DNA of 64,000 nucleotides from Alternaria dauci (GCF_042100115.1 NC_091273.1:4526001-4590000), one strand, 5' to 3'; positions 42,409 through 52,891 are shown, counted from the first letter of the stretch. Made by a program: numbers and translations. The notes: generated from the sequence alone by a model not told the origin.

Positions 42409-43704
42409 CTATTCACTTTCCGATTGAGAATCCTCTTCCATGTCTGCATCTTCATCTAGCTCGGAGTCATCGTCCATAGCCCCAATAATGTCTAATTTCA
42501 ACCCCGCCGTCTTGCACGCGTCTTTTATCTCCCTCGATACACCCTCTTCGCCCTCTACCACCACCAAGGTTTTCCAGTTCCTTGCAACAATGTCTTTCTG
42601 CTCAATAGTGGCCAATAGAAGGTCTGTGACTTCGGTATCGCTTCCTAGCTCGTTGAAGAACTCGAGCGTCTCCATCAGCGGCGGAAGACCAACGGAATGA
42701 AGACGCGGCTTCTTAGACGACTTTCCGAAAAGCTGGTAATCCCAATTCAGACGTAGTGTCTTGAGCGCCGCGAATTCTCTCATACGTAAGACTTTGCGCC
42801 CAGTAAGCGTTGGGTGATCGATGGTGAGGCTCTTCAAGAATTCGGCTTGTGATTGGACAGCCAGTATGTAGTCCCCAACGTTATCGGAGCTTTCCTCCAG
42901 ATCTGGCTCGGGCACTTCCGCCTGGGTCATGACAAATTCTTCGAGCGCTTCGGGTAGTTCGAGCAAATCCCCCAGAGAATCATCGTTGATGTCGCATTCA
43001 ATCAAGTGTAGCTGCTTAAGTGCTGTCATATGCGGTCGCTCGATGTGATCGAAACCCTTTTCGTCTAACTTAGCTCTACGGATCGTCAAAGTTTCCAGTG
43101 TCGGATGAGCAAAAATGTGTATGTTTTCGCGCAGGTCCCAGTAGGCATCATTAGCGCACTGGTAGAATAGTGAGCAAGACTTCAAGCAGGCAAGGTCGAA
43201 AGGTCCGTTGAACAAGGTACCGATACCGTGTAAGAGCACGTCGGGAACGGATATCTCGAGCTTTTCCAAATTTGACATGATCGACAACGTCCGCGAGAGG
43301 GTGTCTGAGGTCTTGGGATCGAGATATGAGCCATGGACAGGCGCGTCAAGCGCCAGTTGCGATAGCTCTGAAGAAGGGTACGCGAGTTTGACTTCATAGA
43401 TGGCCGAGCCACGACGCGGTCGACGGCTCAACGACTCGCTGAATGTAAGGTGGAACTCAGGAGTCTCGAACAGAATGCTTTTGTACAAAACTGCGTCACT
43501 CAGGCGGTGGCATCTTTTGTTGACGCGTGATACGTTGCAGAGGTCGCGCCTGGATACGCAGCCGACTGCCTCGAAGATGCGGAGTAGCAACTCATCTGGC
43601 AAAGTGCTCAGTCTGTCGCATGGTACTGCGCTTTTACTGTCTCCATCCATTAGGATATCTGATATCAAGGTATCGATACGGGATAGAGCAGACAAGGTAT
43701 CCAT
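42409..43704 (-). CDS. F-box protein with leucine-rich-repeat-like region
   Basis: Likely substrate receptor of an SCF (Skp1-cullin-F-box) ubiquitin ligase; substrate unknown. Single exon, 431 aa from ATG 43704 (MDTLSALSRIDTL). The open frame upstream has only a TTG start. The F-box is at about residues 32-76 (LSTLPDELLLRIFEAVGC and RDLCNVSRVNKRCHRLSD). The middle contains LRR-like segments (LEKLEISVPDVL, LETLTIRRAKLDEKGF, LKQLHLIECDINDDSL, LKTLRLNWDYQLF). The last 25 residues are very acidic (DDDSELDEDADMEEDSQSES). Typical of the many fungal F-box/LRR-like proteins. Confidence 0.85.
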   Translation of the reverse strand: MDTLSALSRIDTLISDILMDGDSKSAVPCDRLSTLPDELLLRIFEAVGCVSRRDLCNVSRVNKRCHRLSDAVLYKSILFETPEFHLTFSESLSRRPRRGSAIYEVKLAYPSSELSQLALDAPVHGSYLDPKTSDTLSRTLSIMSNLEKLEISVPDVLLHGIGTLFNGPFDLACLKSCSLFYQCANDAYWDLRENIHIFAHPTLETLTIRRAKLDEKGFDHIERPHMTALKQLHLIECDINDDSLGDLLELPEALEEFVMTQAEVPEPDLEESSDNVGDYILAVQSQAEFLKSLTIDHPTLTGRKVLRMREFAALKTLRLNWDYQLFGKSSKKPRLHSVGLPPLMETLEFFNELGSDTEVTDLLLATIEQKDIVARNWKTLVVVEGEEGVSREIKDACKTAGLKLDIIGAMDDDSELDEDADMEEDSQSESE

Positions 43705-44568
43705 GCGCGAGGTACTTCGCAACTTTCGCTGCGAACACGTGGAGATGGCCTGACTCGCTGGAATGCGGGGGAGCTGTGGAGCCGCCGATCCTCAATCAGG
43801 GTACGGGAAAGGATACAAAGGAAATGTTGCCTAGAGAGTTGGATTTTGGATTTGCTTTTAACATGAGGATGCAATGACTGTATGTGCAAGGTCGTGAAAA
43901 TGAAGGAACGGCGGCGGGTGTCACAGCAGTCCAGGTTCAGGGGCGAACACTGCAGAACGCGCACGGTCCACCATGTGTGGCCGGTCCCATGACATCACGC
44001 CAGAAATCTCAACCCTCATGTGACACTTGCATTTCCACAAATGACATCCCTAAACGACAACGACATGTATCGAATCTTCATCTTATGGCGACATGGTGTT
44101 GCTGGGCTGATTTGCAGTTCCGATTCTTATTCGCATGAGCAATAGCGCGCGTTGGTACGCGGTGCATAGCTATATTGACATTGTATCTTCTAGCACATAC
44201 TTGGCAAAGACTTTGCGACTGCTACTGGGCCCTCCAACGTCCAAGAGTGCCATCTTTATTCTTTCTCAGAGTGGGCATTAGGCATATCTTTCGGGATGCT
44301 AGAAACCTGTTTTCATCCAACGTCGCCCAGCGAGTGCTACATGCATGGTAACAATGTATTAGATCAAAGGACCGCGCGATGCATACTCGTCATTTTGATC
44401 ACGAGTATTCAGATATTTGCGCCATGCCCATTTCGTTTTTCCTGTATACCAGTCAATAAATACCCCGAGATACAGAATGGCTGAGCGGATGGTACCTAGG
44501 TAGCTTACCTCTGAACACTTTAGACGGAAAGCACATTCTAGACGCACACGACCTCAAGAAAGAACAGT
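43705..44568. other. Intergenic, F-box promoter and upstream region of the truncated nuclease-like copy
   Basis: No supported gene; short ORFs only. No repeats noted. Confidence 0.45.
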
Positions 44569-45201
44569 ATGGGCCAACGACCGTCTGTTTACGCGCTGGT
44601 TGAAGCAAGCACACTTCATATTCCGCTCCTAAGCAAACGCAAAATGTTGCCTTTCAAACACGCCTTGCCGGCCACATCACACGCACACAGAAAGGCAACC
44701 TTTATCGCTAAGAGACATCGCAATATGAACAACATTAAACAATATTTCAAGGGGAAAACTCATGCCGAAATCCTTGAATACTGTCTGGGCTACGACAAAT
44801 CGGGCGCTCCAGCCCTCGCAGAACACATCATACTCATCGCTCTGCAGTGCGGCGGTTTGAAGACCCCACAACGCCCTGTAATAGACATTGGCCTGTATAT
44901 GATCGACCGAAAGAGTACGAAAAGCCATCTTTCGTCACCAGGGTCACAAAGCACGAACATTTTGAACAACGTGGTATACCACCACTTGTGCCTACTGCAC
45001 ACGGCGCATCTTGCGAACCTCTATGTCGACAGATTCCAGAGTCGAATAGTTTACGGCAATGTATATGGATATGGCAGAGGTTTGTCCGTTCTGGAGTCAA
45101 TCTCCCACAGGCACATAATCTGGCCTCTAATGAATAACAAAAAGGACACTCATTGCGTTACCTACTCGGTTCACTTCCATTCATGTGATTGTGCGCATTA
45201 A
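44569..45201 (+). pseudogene. Truncated, catalytically degenerate copy of the Gfd2/YDR514C-like nuclease family
   Basis: 210-codon ORF whose residues 53-180 align by eye with the N-terminal part of the family member at 45852. HAEILEYCLG matches GSEVLSHCLG. AEHIILIALQCGGL matches AENMIVVNFDTETW. VIDIGLYMIDRK matches LTELGVSTFDSR. NNVVYHHLCLLHTAHLANL matches RQVYFYHARILENAYLRNI. The catalytic D-x-E of motif I is replaced by Q93 and G95. The ORF ends before motifs II and III, so it has no complete nuclease site and no zinc knuckle. The region downstream does not contain the missing half. It could still be expressed as a truncated protein, but decay is more likely. The homology is a manual alignment. 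Confidence 0.6.
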
Positions 45202-45851
45202 TACATACGTTATTATCAAGTAAGCAAGCGTCGAACTTTGTCGCGTTGGCAAATTTGCATCCAGCCCTGCATACGTATTTGTTCTATCATGGTGGAGAAA
45301 GCTCCAACGTCTGGCCACTCACATCACATTAACAGCTTACATCTTTATGACAGAGTACCCGTAACCATGGTCATAGTTTGGATTGTGGAATTCAAAAGTG
45401 GCTCGCTTCTTGCTGTGGATCGTGACGGTACCAGTGGATGGCTACCAGTGTATTATTTCTCAGCATCGCCGCCTACAGAAGGTACTTTGGTGCTCTCTAT
45501 ACCCGCTTTGAGGAGGTAGGCTTGGAGCGCTGACTTTGGACCAACCAGGCAGCCGCGTGAATTGTATCTGCCCCTAGTATTCGGTATGCGCACTCCACTC
45601 GCTGCTCAGCGCGTTCCTAGTTATTCACACTTGCCACGGTGTATAGACCCTGTGAACTTGGTCTGGTACTATGGACCACAGTCAGAAGGAGCAAGCCTAC
45701 CACGGTCGGAAGGGATAAATCATTCACTGTACTATTTAATCAGCTCAGCTCAGCCCCCTTTTTTTTTCCTCGCTACTTCCAACTACTCTTGTGTACTTCA
45801 GCCTTTAAGAGATATTAAACACTTACAATCATACGTCTCCAAATCAACAAG
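45202..45851. other. Upstream region of the first intact nuclease-family gene
   Basis: No supported gene. Near 45736-45780 there is TACTATTTAATC, followed by a C8-10/T9 pyrimidine run (CCCCCTTTTTTTTTCC), then a 70-bp AC/T-rich leader to the ATG at 45852. This is a typical fungal core-promoter arrangement. Confidence 0.5.
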
Positions 45852-47028
45852 ATGGCTTCCTCAGACTTCTCCCGCTATGTCAGCCCAGATAATGGCAGCA
45901 CCGCGTCTCCCTCACCACCCCCCTCCGACACCGAACAACTCGCATCAGTCCTAGCGTTGAAGACCGGCAGCGAAGTCCTCTCCCACTGCCTCGGTCTGTC
46001 CACACTCGAAGGCGTCCCCTCGGCTGCCGAAAATATGATTGTCGTAAACTTCGACACCGAAACCTGGGTCTCCGACCATGGCCGGCTTACCGAGCTCGGC
46101 GTCTCGACCTTCGACTCTCGGGACATGCGTGCGCTGAAGGAGGCGGGTATGCATGGAGAGAATCTGCTTAGGCAGGTTTATTTCTACCATGCGCGGATAT
46201 TGGAAAACGCATATCTGCGTAATATCAAGTACTGTGTTGGTGATCCCGACAAGTAAGTCTTTACTACACTTCCTATTCTTCCAAAGCAACATCGACTGAC
46301 AAAAAACTAGGAACCGCTTTGGTCAGACTCGCTTCTTGACCAGAAACGAGACCAGGTTGATGCTCAAGGAGATGTTCGAGTGGCCTGTCGATCCTCGAAA
46401 GCCGGAGTTGGGTTTCTGTCCCGTTGTGGTGTTAGGCCATGCTCTCCGTGGTGATTTGGCGATGCTGAATTCCACATTGGGCTTCGATGCTGTGGATTCG
46501 GGTACGGTGGTTAAGATCATCGATACCCAGCAAGTGGCCAGGGAGTGCGGATATGTCCCTTCTGGCAACAGCAACCAGATCGGCCTGGGCAACCTCGTTG
46601 CGAAATGTGGTTTCGAATATCGAGACCCGCATACCGCAAGCAACGACGCAGCTATGACGCTTATCTCGGCTGTTCAGATACTGCTTCCTTCGGAGTTGAA
46701 GCCAGAGGACGGGGGCCTGCAGAAGGTTGTTGACGACATTGAGGTGTCGAGCCAGTCGCAACAATGGGAATGGGGTAGCGACCAGTGGTGTCTTCGCTGT
46801 GGCAAGTACGGCCACACCAGGGACACGTTCGGCCACAAACGTTGTTTCGCCAAGGTCAAGTGCGGCCACTGTGCTGCTTCTCGGAATGAGAAGCGCAGGC
46901 AGGCTGCAGGTAGTCATCGGACGGAGTGCTGCATCTCTTATGCGATGCGTGGGCCGGAGGTGCTTCCTGCGGTCGAGAATGTGGCCAGCGCTCTTGCTGG
47001 CTTGGATCTCGCAGGCAATAGATGGTGA
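45852..47028 (+). CDS. Gfd2/YDR514C-like DEDDh nuclease-fold protein with altered zinc knuckle
   Basis: RNase H-like fold of the DEDDh exonuclease type, related to yeast Gfd2/YDR514C; activity of the family is not well known. Exons 45852-46252 and 46311-47028 (intron 46253-46310, GT-AG), 372 aa. Motif I is NFDTETW (D68, E70). Motif II is VVVLGHALRGDL (H177, D182). Motif III is DPHTASNDA (H241, D246). So D, E, D, H and D are all present. A zinc-knuckle-like segment follows (C294, C297, H302), but the fourth ligand is Phe307 instead of Cys, with KRCFAKVKCGHC just after. The tail is short, with no Arg/Gly repeats. The next family member starts 904 bp downstream on the same strand. Likely a recent local duplicate set. 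Nuclease action and nucleic-acid binding are inferred. Confidence 0.82.
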
Positions 47029-47931
47029 TGACAGTTATGAGACAGGCTTATGGGAGCGTCTGGTACTATCTTGCACTTACTTTCTCCCCGTCGAGAGCTT
47101 TTGCATTGCTGTTATAGTGGACATCCGACTTGCTGGTTGAGCCTGAGCGGTTTTGAAGATGGTCAATATATCTCGAGCTATTCGTAGTACCTGTAAATGT
47201 AAAGTAGGAATTCAACACCGATGAAAAGAGCTCATACCAATGTCTACGACTTTCCAGATGGTCAATCGCTGCAAACAGATACTCTCAATCCGATTTTTTG
47301 AAGGACTCAATCTGTGAAGGCTAACGGACAGAATTTTGATGTCGGTGTGCAGGCGCAGTGGTGCATGGCAAGAGACTGCCCGCCTGTACACCGCCATCAA
47401 ACAGGCTATGAGGGGTGAGGTCAAACTTCTAAGTCGTCTCAGCTTGCCTTAGAGGACTTAGTCGTATGAACTCACCTGTTCCTCTATCATCGCCTTGGAG
47501 CCCAGTAAAAGCTGTAACGGTACCGAACGCTGTCTCGTTCCTTCGATCTGCAAAATATGATCATCTGATCAAATGCTTTCCTCCCGTTTCACTCTCACTC
47601 TTGTCTCGCCATAGCCGCTCTGTTTGCCTTGCGGAGACGAAGGAGGCACCTGATTACGCACGTTCATCGCTCATCTGTATAAAATACCTGGTCATTTTTC
47701 CTTCTCGTGAGCACCCACAGTAACACCCACAGTTGCACCCACTGCCTGTTGTCCAATCTTCCCCTGTTATCTCTGCTACAATCTTTACTGCTTCTGCTCA
47801 TCACGACATTTATCGACGGACTCGACCTCACCCCGAGCGATACCACCGAATTGACACCGCCAGTTCATACTATATACCGCTCTTAACGGCTAATTCCACC
47901 TGTCGCTACCGAAATCTCACTGTATATCGAC
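47029..47931. other. Intergenic between two nuclease-family genes
   Basis: No gene supported. It contains a small 12-bp-period repeat (three copies of CACCCAC followed by AGTAA, AGTTG and TGCCT) at about 47712-47745. A CT/AC-rich leader precedes the ATG at 47932. Confidence 0.45.
47712..47745 (+). repeat. Short 12-bp tandem repeat in a promoter
   Basis: Three copies of CACCCAC spaced 12 bp apart, about 190 bp upstream of the ATG at 47932. Could be a binding-site cluster or simple replication slippage. Confidence 0.5.
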
Positions 47932-49419
47932 ATGCCCGCCCTTTGGAGCAACATCATCATATCCAACAGCACTCACGATAAGCCTGTTTCTGTCAAAGCT
48001 CCTCCTTCTACATCCACCCCACCTACCACGCCCTCTACACCCACGATACCAGATAAGCGAGATCCTGCAATCGTCGCGCTAGAAGGCTGCTTCGAGAAAG
48101 CCACCGACTTGGAAGTATGGCTGCATTGCATCGGAGGGCCGCGGGTCAGGAATATCCCTGACATCGCGGATGACCTCGCGGACCATGTCATCGTCGTCTG
48201 TCTGGACTGCGAACACTGGTCGACCAACACCGATGAGACTACCGAGGTCGGTATTGCGACTTTCGCGCGTCAAGACATTCTGCCCATCGCAGCGACGCAG
48301 GATTTTGGTGACCACGGAGAGCATCTCATGGAGCAAATCCGTTTCTATCTCTTCCGCACGATCGAGACGTCTCACCTCCCCAACCAGAATCCAGACTCAC
48401 GTGGGGTCGAGGGTAACCGGTTTGGCAAAGGTCGCTTCGTTACCTTCGCTGAAGCCCGCCAGATCCTGACCGACCTCTTTGTCAAGCCCATCAAGAATCC
48501 CAAAGGCCTGAAGGGTAACCACCCTATCGTAGTCCTCGGTCATGACGTTGGACATGACAAGAATAATCTCAAGTCCAAGGCGATTGCTTTCGATATGGAC
48601 CCCATTGGTACTGTGGTTCGCTACATCGATACTCAGATGATGACGCGCGACAAAGGGTATTGGATGATGCCTCGAAATGAGCAGATTGGGCTGAGACGCC
48701 TTGTAGAAGAACTCGGCTTCGAGCACAGTGACCCCCACACCGCCGCGAATGATGCAGGCCGCACAATAATGTGTGCCTTTCAAATCGCACTCGGCGGAGA
48801 CCGATGGAAAAGAGGATGTCGCAAGAGCTTGCTGCAGGTCGCTGATGACCTCGAGTACCATAGCGTGGCTACTTTTGATGATAGCCTGGGCGGTGTCGAC
48901 AAGTACTGTTGGAAGTGCGGCACAGCGGGCCATATGAAGGCAGATTGCACGGCGACGGACCTTCACTGCGACGAATGTGAAGAGAACGGATGCTACGTCA
49001 AGCCTGGCGATGAACACATCACCCTTCATTGCATGTGTATCGCGAACGAGGAGGCTAGGATACGGCGTGCCAATGACGCTATCGCTCGGGCTCTCAAGAA
49101 GCCAAAGGTCAAGGATCCCTCTCGAGGAATGTCGAGCTCCCGAGCTCGATTCATGGCACGTGGTGGTGGCCTTCATCCTCCGTCTGGTCCTGTGTCACAT
49201 TTCGGAGGAACGCCGCACTACACCCTCCCGCACCATGGTCCTCCTGGCGGACGCGGCTACGTCCCACCTAGCTCTGGAGGAAACCCTTCCAGGGGGTTTG
49301 GGGGACGTGGTCAGGGTGGGTATGAAAACGTTTCGTGGGGTCGGGGTCGAGGTCGAGGCGGATCACAACTCCCACAAGGTGGAAGAGGCAGCTTTGCTGG
49401 GACTTTCCATTCCGCATAG
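47932..49419 (+). CDS. Gfd2/YDR514C-like DEDDh nuclease-fold protein with CCHC zinc knuckle and RGG tail
   Basis: The most complete member of the local family; single exon, 495 aa. Residues 15-45 are Ser/Thr/Pro-rich. Motif I is VCLDCEHW (D92, E94). Motif II is VVLGHDVGHDKNNL (H204, D209). Motif III is DPHTAANDAG (H269, D274). A canonical CX2CX4HX4C zinc knuckle follows (C326, C329, H334, C339), then a second Cys group (CDECEENGC and HCMC). The tail (about 400-495) is rich in Gly, Pro, Arg and Ser with RGG/RGRG elements, typical of RNA-binding proteins. This combination suggests a nuclease-fold protein that binds single-stranded nucleic acid, most likely RNA. No intron interrupts GNRFGKGRF, the place where the upstream paralogue has one. 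Biochemical role unknown. Confidence 0.85.
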   Translation: MPALWSNIIISNSTHDKPVSVKAPPSTSTPPTTPSTPTIPDKRDPAIVALEGCFEKATDLEVWLHCIGGPRVRNIPDIADDLADHVIVVCLDCEHWSTNTDETTEVGIATFARQDILPIAATQDFGDHGEHLMEQIRFYLFRTIETSHLPNQNPDSRGVEGNRFGKGRFVTFAEARQILTDLFVKPIKNPKGLKGNHPIVVLGHDVGHDKNNLKSKAIAFDMDPIGTVVRYIDTQMMTRDKGYWMMPRNEQIGLRRLVEELGFEHSDPHTAANDAGRTIMCAFQIALGGDRWKRGCRKSLLQVADDLEYHSVATFDDSLGGVDKYCWKCGTAGHMKADCTATDLHCDECEENGCYVKPGDEHITLHCMCIANEEARIRRANDAIARALKKPKVKDPSRGMSSSRARFMARGGGLHPPSGPVSHFGGTPHYTLPHHGPPGGRGYVPPSSGGNPSRGFGGRGQGGYENVSWGRGRGRGGSQLPQGGRGSFAGTFHSA

Positions 49420-49791
49420 CAAGGAGGCCTTGGATGATTTGGGACGTTAGTTAGGAAACGCCCCGCGCAAGCCTGGACCGTGTCATGGAGTTCTTGGAGT
49501 TCAGACGATGGCTAAGATCGTCTTGTTGAAGATACCCCGGGTCTAGAATAGATGCAAACAATATAAGTTGATAGTACATGGTGCCGAATGTGGTGTTGCT
49601 TGCGAGAGACGTGATGTGCAGCTGACTAAGACGAGAGGGCAGGCAACCGCGTCATCGGTGACTGCTGTCAGCCACAACCCTGCCGTGTAGCCGTCAACAA
49701 CTCCCACCATGATAACGACAACACGACTGCGATGCCTTGTGAGGGAATACGGATGATCTCGTAATATCTGCGATCATACTTCACTATCGCC
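49420..49791. other. Intergenic before alpha/beta hydrolase gene
   Basis: 372 bp without coding signal: the 3' UTR of the nuclease-family gene and the promoter of the next gene (+). Confidence 0.45.
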
Positions 49792-51390
49792 ATGATCGAA
49801 AACACCATCCCCAAGTACCTGTTCATCAGGACGTGCATCCTCGGCCTGCGCGCAATCACGCCTTTTAGCATCTTCTGGGTCTCTTTCAGCATCGCAGAAC
49901 CCCCGCATTCGGCCTTTCGACGTTTTCTGCTCACGTGGAGCATCATCGAAACTGCCTTTTGGCTGCTCGTCTACCTACCCCGCAAGCGCGCGCTTCAAGC
50001 CTCTGCCCAACACCCACAACCGCTCGAGAAAGAAGAGAGAAAGGAACTGTTCTGGCGGTGCTGGGATAAGATACCACACCCGGAGTATTACATCAGCCGA
50101 TGGTTTCTTGGGGCGCGCCCGGGCGAGATACGACGTGAAAATGTGCGCGAGTTCTTTGCGTGGGCTTTGCTGAACCGCGGCACGGAAACCGACGAGGAGC
50201 GACGGAAACGGCGACTGGCACACCCAGAAGAAGCCAATGCGGAGGACGATGAGCTGAACGAGTACGCGGATGGCATAGAGACGATGCTTGGGAGGAAGCT
50301 GGAGCCCGGATGGGGCAGCGCAAAGAGCCTTCGGCTTACGACTGATAAAGTCAACATGGCGCACCGGCCCTTTCTGTGGTACATGGTATGTTTGATGGTC
50401 CTTTCAGTTTATCTCTGCTAACAACGATAGATCGTAATGCTCGTCGATACTTTCACTGCTGCTCGTTTGCGTTACCATGGCTTCATGCTGTTCCGCACCC
50501 AACTTCGTTCCTCCCTAGCCATCTTCCCACCGCGACTCGCTAGTCTCACCACGCGTAGCATCTCCTCTGCACCAGACCTGAGCTACTGGTACCGGCCGCA
50601 TACCTCAAAGACGCGACTACCAATTCTCTTCGTGCACGGCATTGGCATTGGCCTGCACCCATACGTCGAGTTCCTAGACGAGATCAATAAACACGATCCG
50701 CTTGCAGCAGAAGACGGCCAGGTCGGGATTATTGCAGTGGAAATCATGCCTATCAGCTTCCGCATAACTCAGCCCATCTCTGACAAGGACGATATCTGCC
50801 GACAGATCAACATCATCCTAGAACGACACGCTTTCGACAAAGTCGTCCTGGCTAGTCACTCTTACGGTTCCGTCATCTCCACCCACCTCCTCCGAAACCC
50901 CACCACCGCTGCCAAGATCGGACCGATGGTCTTTGTCGACCCTGTTACATTCCTGCTACATCTGCCTGATGTGGCATACAACTTCACAGCGCGTCAACCA
51001 AAAGGTGCGAACGAGCATCAACTCTATTACTTTGCTTCGACCGACATGATGGTTGCGCAAACACTAGCGCGCCAGTTCTTCTGGTCACAAAGCATCCTGT
51101 GGAAGGAGGACCTCAAAGACAGAGACGTTACTGTCAGCCTCGGCGGCAGGGACCTAATAGTCGATACTGAGACGGTCGGCAAATGCCTCAACAACGCCGA
51201 TCTGAAGGGCGAGGATCGAGCTTGGAAGGACTCCGAGTGGAGAGGCCATGGCTTGGAGACGATATGGTGGCCGACTGTAGACCATGCACAAGTGTTTGAG
51301 AGGAGAGAGGGTAGGATGAGACTAGTGCATGTCCTAAGAGAGTACGTCAAGCGCAAAGGGGAAGACGAAGAGACAGACGAGTTTCCCTGA
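49792..51390 (+). CDS. Alpha/beta hydrolase with N-terminal membrane segments
   Basis: Two exons (49792-50385, 50431-51390; intron 50386-50430 is GT-AG with a CTAAC branch site), 517 aa. The N-terminus carries two hydrophobic stretches (about residues 12-32 and 40-65, for example FLLTWSIIETAFWLLVYL), so it is probably membrane-bound. Residues 65-195 are hydrophilic. The hydrolase core starts near 275: LPILFVHGIGIGLHPYVEF (oxyanion-loop HG motif), the nucleophile elbow VVLASHSYGSVIS (S-x-S-x-G in place of G-x-S-x-G), an acid candidate in SLGGRDLIVDTE, and the His candidate in WPTVDHAQVFERRE. Substrate unknown. Related proteins are found across filamentous fungi. It lies directly upstream of a second hydrolase (Ayg1-like) on the same strand. 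Confidence 0.82.
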
Positions 51391-51679
51391 GAGTAATGAT
51401 ATTGGCGTACAAGAATGCAGGGGCCTGTGGCTCTGCCGCACCATTTAGCCGGAACTGTCTCAGCCTCATCGTGCGCTGAACGTTTAGGTACAAAGGAGCT
51501 GTAATTCATTTTGCGGGGGCCCGTCCGGACAGTTTGAAACGGCGAGCCGGCCCCGCCGATCCCGAAATTGGTGGTATATACAACACACCAACACGCGGCG
51601 ATGACATGCATGCAGCTGACAGCCTGCTTTGAGAATCTTCTTGCATATCCTTCTTAGACGAAACGTTTATATCTACATC

Positions 51680-52891
51680 ATGCCTAACGGAAATTGGATT
51701 CTGGGCGACCTCTTCACAAAAGACTACGGACACCGCGGCAGCATACAGAAACTTTGGGAACAACGATGGAAGTTCCCATGCACCAAAGGCGTTTACCCGT
51801 TCCATGACGGAAAGTTTGAAGACTTTGAGCCCATTTTCAACCATCTCATTGACAACAATATCAACGATCCCTACGATGATGCATACACGAATGCTTTCTT
51901 GCCTACGGCCCAGCGCCTAGCGAAGGAAGCTAGAGAGATGGAAAGCAAAGACAAGGAGACAGCAAAGAACCTGTACCTGAATGCAAACGCTGTGTACCGA
52001 CTAGCGAGATTTCCATACATCGGCACCGAGCTCAAGAAGAAGGTGTTTGAGGAGCAGAAAGAGGTCTACTTTCACGGGGCACAGATGTGGGATGTCCCAC
52101 TAGAGGAGGTCGTAGTACCACACAAGCATGCCTCAAACGGTGATGGCGACAAGATACCAATGTACATCCGCAAACCCAAAGGAGACGGTCCATTCCCAAC
52201 CGTCCTGTTAATTACTGGCCTTGACGGCCACCGCCCAGACAATACCGAGCGCACACAAGAACATCTTGCCCGCGGCTGGGCAACAGTAATCTGCGACATT
52301 CCTGGTACCACCGTTGACTGTCCAGCCAACAAACGCGATCCTCTCTCGCCAGACCGACTCTTCACTAGCATCCTAGACTGGATCAAAGAGACACCATATC
52401 TCGACGAGAAGAAAGTCATTGCATGGGGCCTTTCAGCCGGCGGTTACTACGCTATCCGCCTCGCGCACACGCATCGTAGCCAACTCCTCGGCAGCGTCGG
52501 CCACGGCGCAGGAACACACCACTACATCGGCCGCGAATGGCTCGAGCAAATCGACAAGCACGAATACCCCTTTGGCCTCGAGCAAGCCTACACGCAGAAA
52601 TACGGATACTCGTCTTTCGAAGAGATGAAGGAGAAGTGCCAAGATGAATTTTCGCTCATCTCGGGGAAAGGCGAGGGCGTGGCTGTTGTGGCGCAGGGTA
52701 TGAAGAGTTGCAGGTTGTTGCTTGTGAATGGCGTGTTGGATGGGTGTATGCCGATTGAAGATAGTATGTTGTTAGCCGAGTATGGAAGTCCAAAGGAGAT
52801 GCGGTTCATGCAGCAGAGGTTGCATATGGGATATCCTGAGGCGAATGGCACGGTGTATCCGTGGATGGAGGAAGTTATGGCGAGGCATTGA
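51680..52891 (+). CDS. Ayg1-like polyketide-shortening hydrolase (DUF1100/FrsA-type esterase)
   Basis: In Aspergillus fumigatus, Ayg1 removes acetoacetate from a heptaketide naphthopyrone to give 1,3,6,8-tetrahydroxynaphthalene, a melanin precursor. This ORF, 403 aa from ATG 51680, matches that group along its length. It opens WILGDLFTKDYGHRGSIQ-LWE-RWKF, then YPFHDGKFEDFEPIFNHLI, NAFLPTA and LLITGLDGHRPDNTERTQ, followed by the nucleophile motif WGLSAGGYYAIRLAHTHR (Ser252). The acid Asp354 is in NGVLDGCMPIED and the base His382 in LHMGYP. The triad spacing resembles Ayg1. The open frame reaches upstream to 51629 only by a TTG. No polyketide synthase, ketoreductase or dehydratase lies nearby, so involvement in pigment formation is not supported by context. 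Confidence 0.9.
   Translation: MPNGNWILGDLFTKDYGHRGSIQKLWEQRWKFPCTKGVYPFHDGKFEDFEPIFNHLIDNNINDPYDDAYTNAFLPTAQRLAKEAREMESKDKETAKNLYLNANAVYRLARFPYIGTELKKKVFEEQKEVYFHGAQMWDVPLEEVVVPHKHASNGDGDKIPMYIRKPKGDGPFPTVLLITGLDGHRPDNTERTQEHLARGWATVICDIPGTTVDCPANKRDPLSPDRLFTSILDWIKETPYLDEKKVIAWGLSAGGYYAIRLAHTHRSQLLGSVGHGAGTHHYIGREWLEQIDKHEYPFGLEQAYTQKYGYSSFEEMKEKCQDEFSLISGKGEGVAVVAQGMKSCRLLLVNGVLDGCMPIEDSMLLAEYGSPKEMRFMQQRLHMGYPEANGTVYPWMEEVMARH

Noticed and set aside
45238..45519. ORF just downstream of the truncated nuclease-like copy, tested as its missing half
   Set aside because: It lacks the GH-D and H-ND motifs and does not align with the paralogues.
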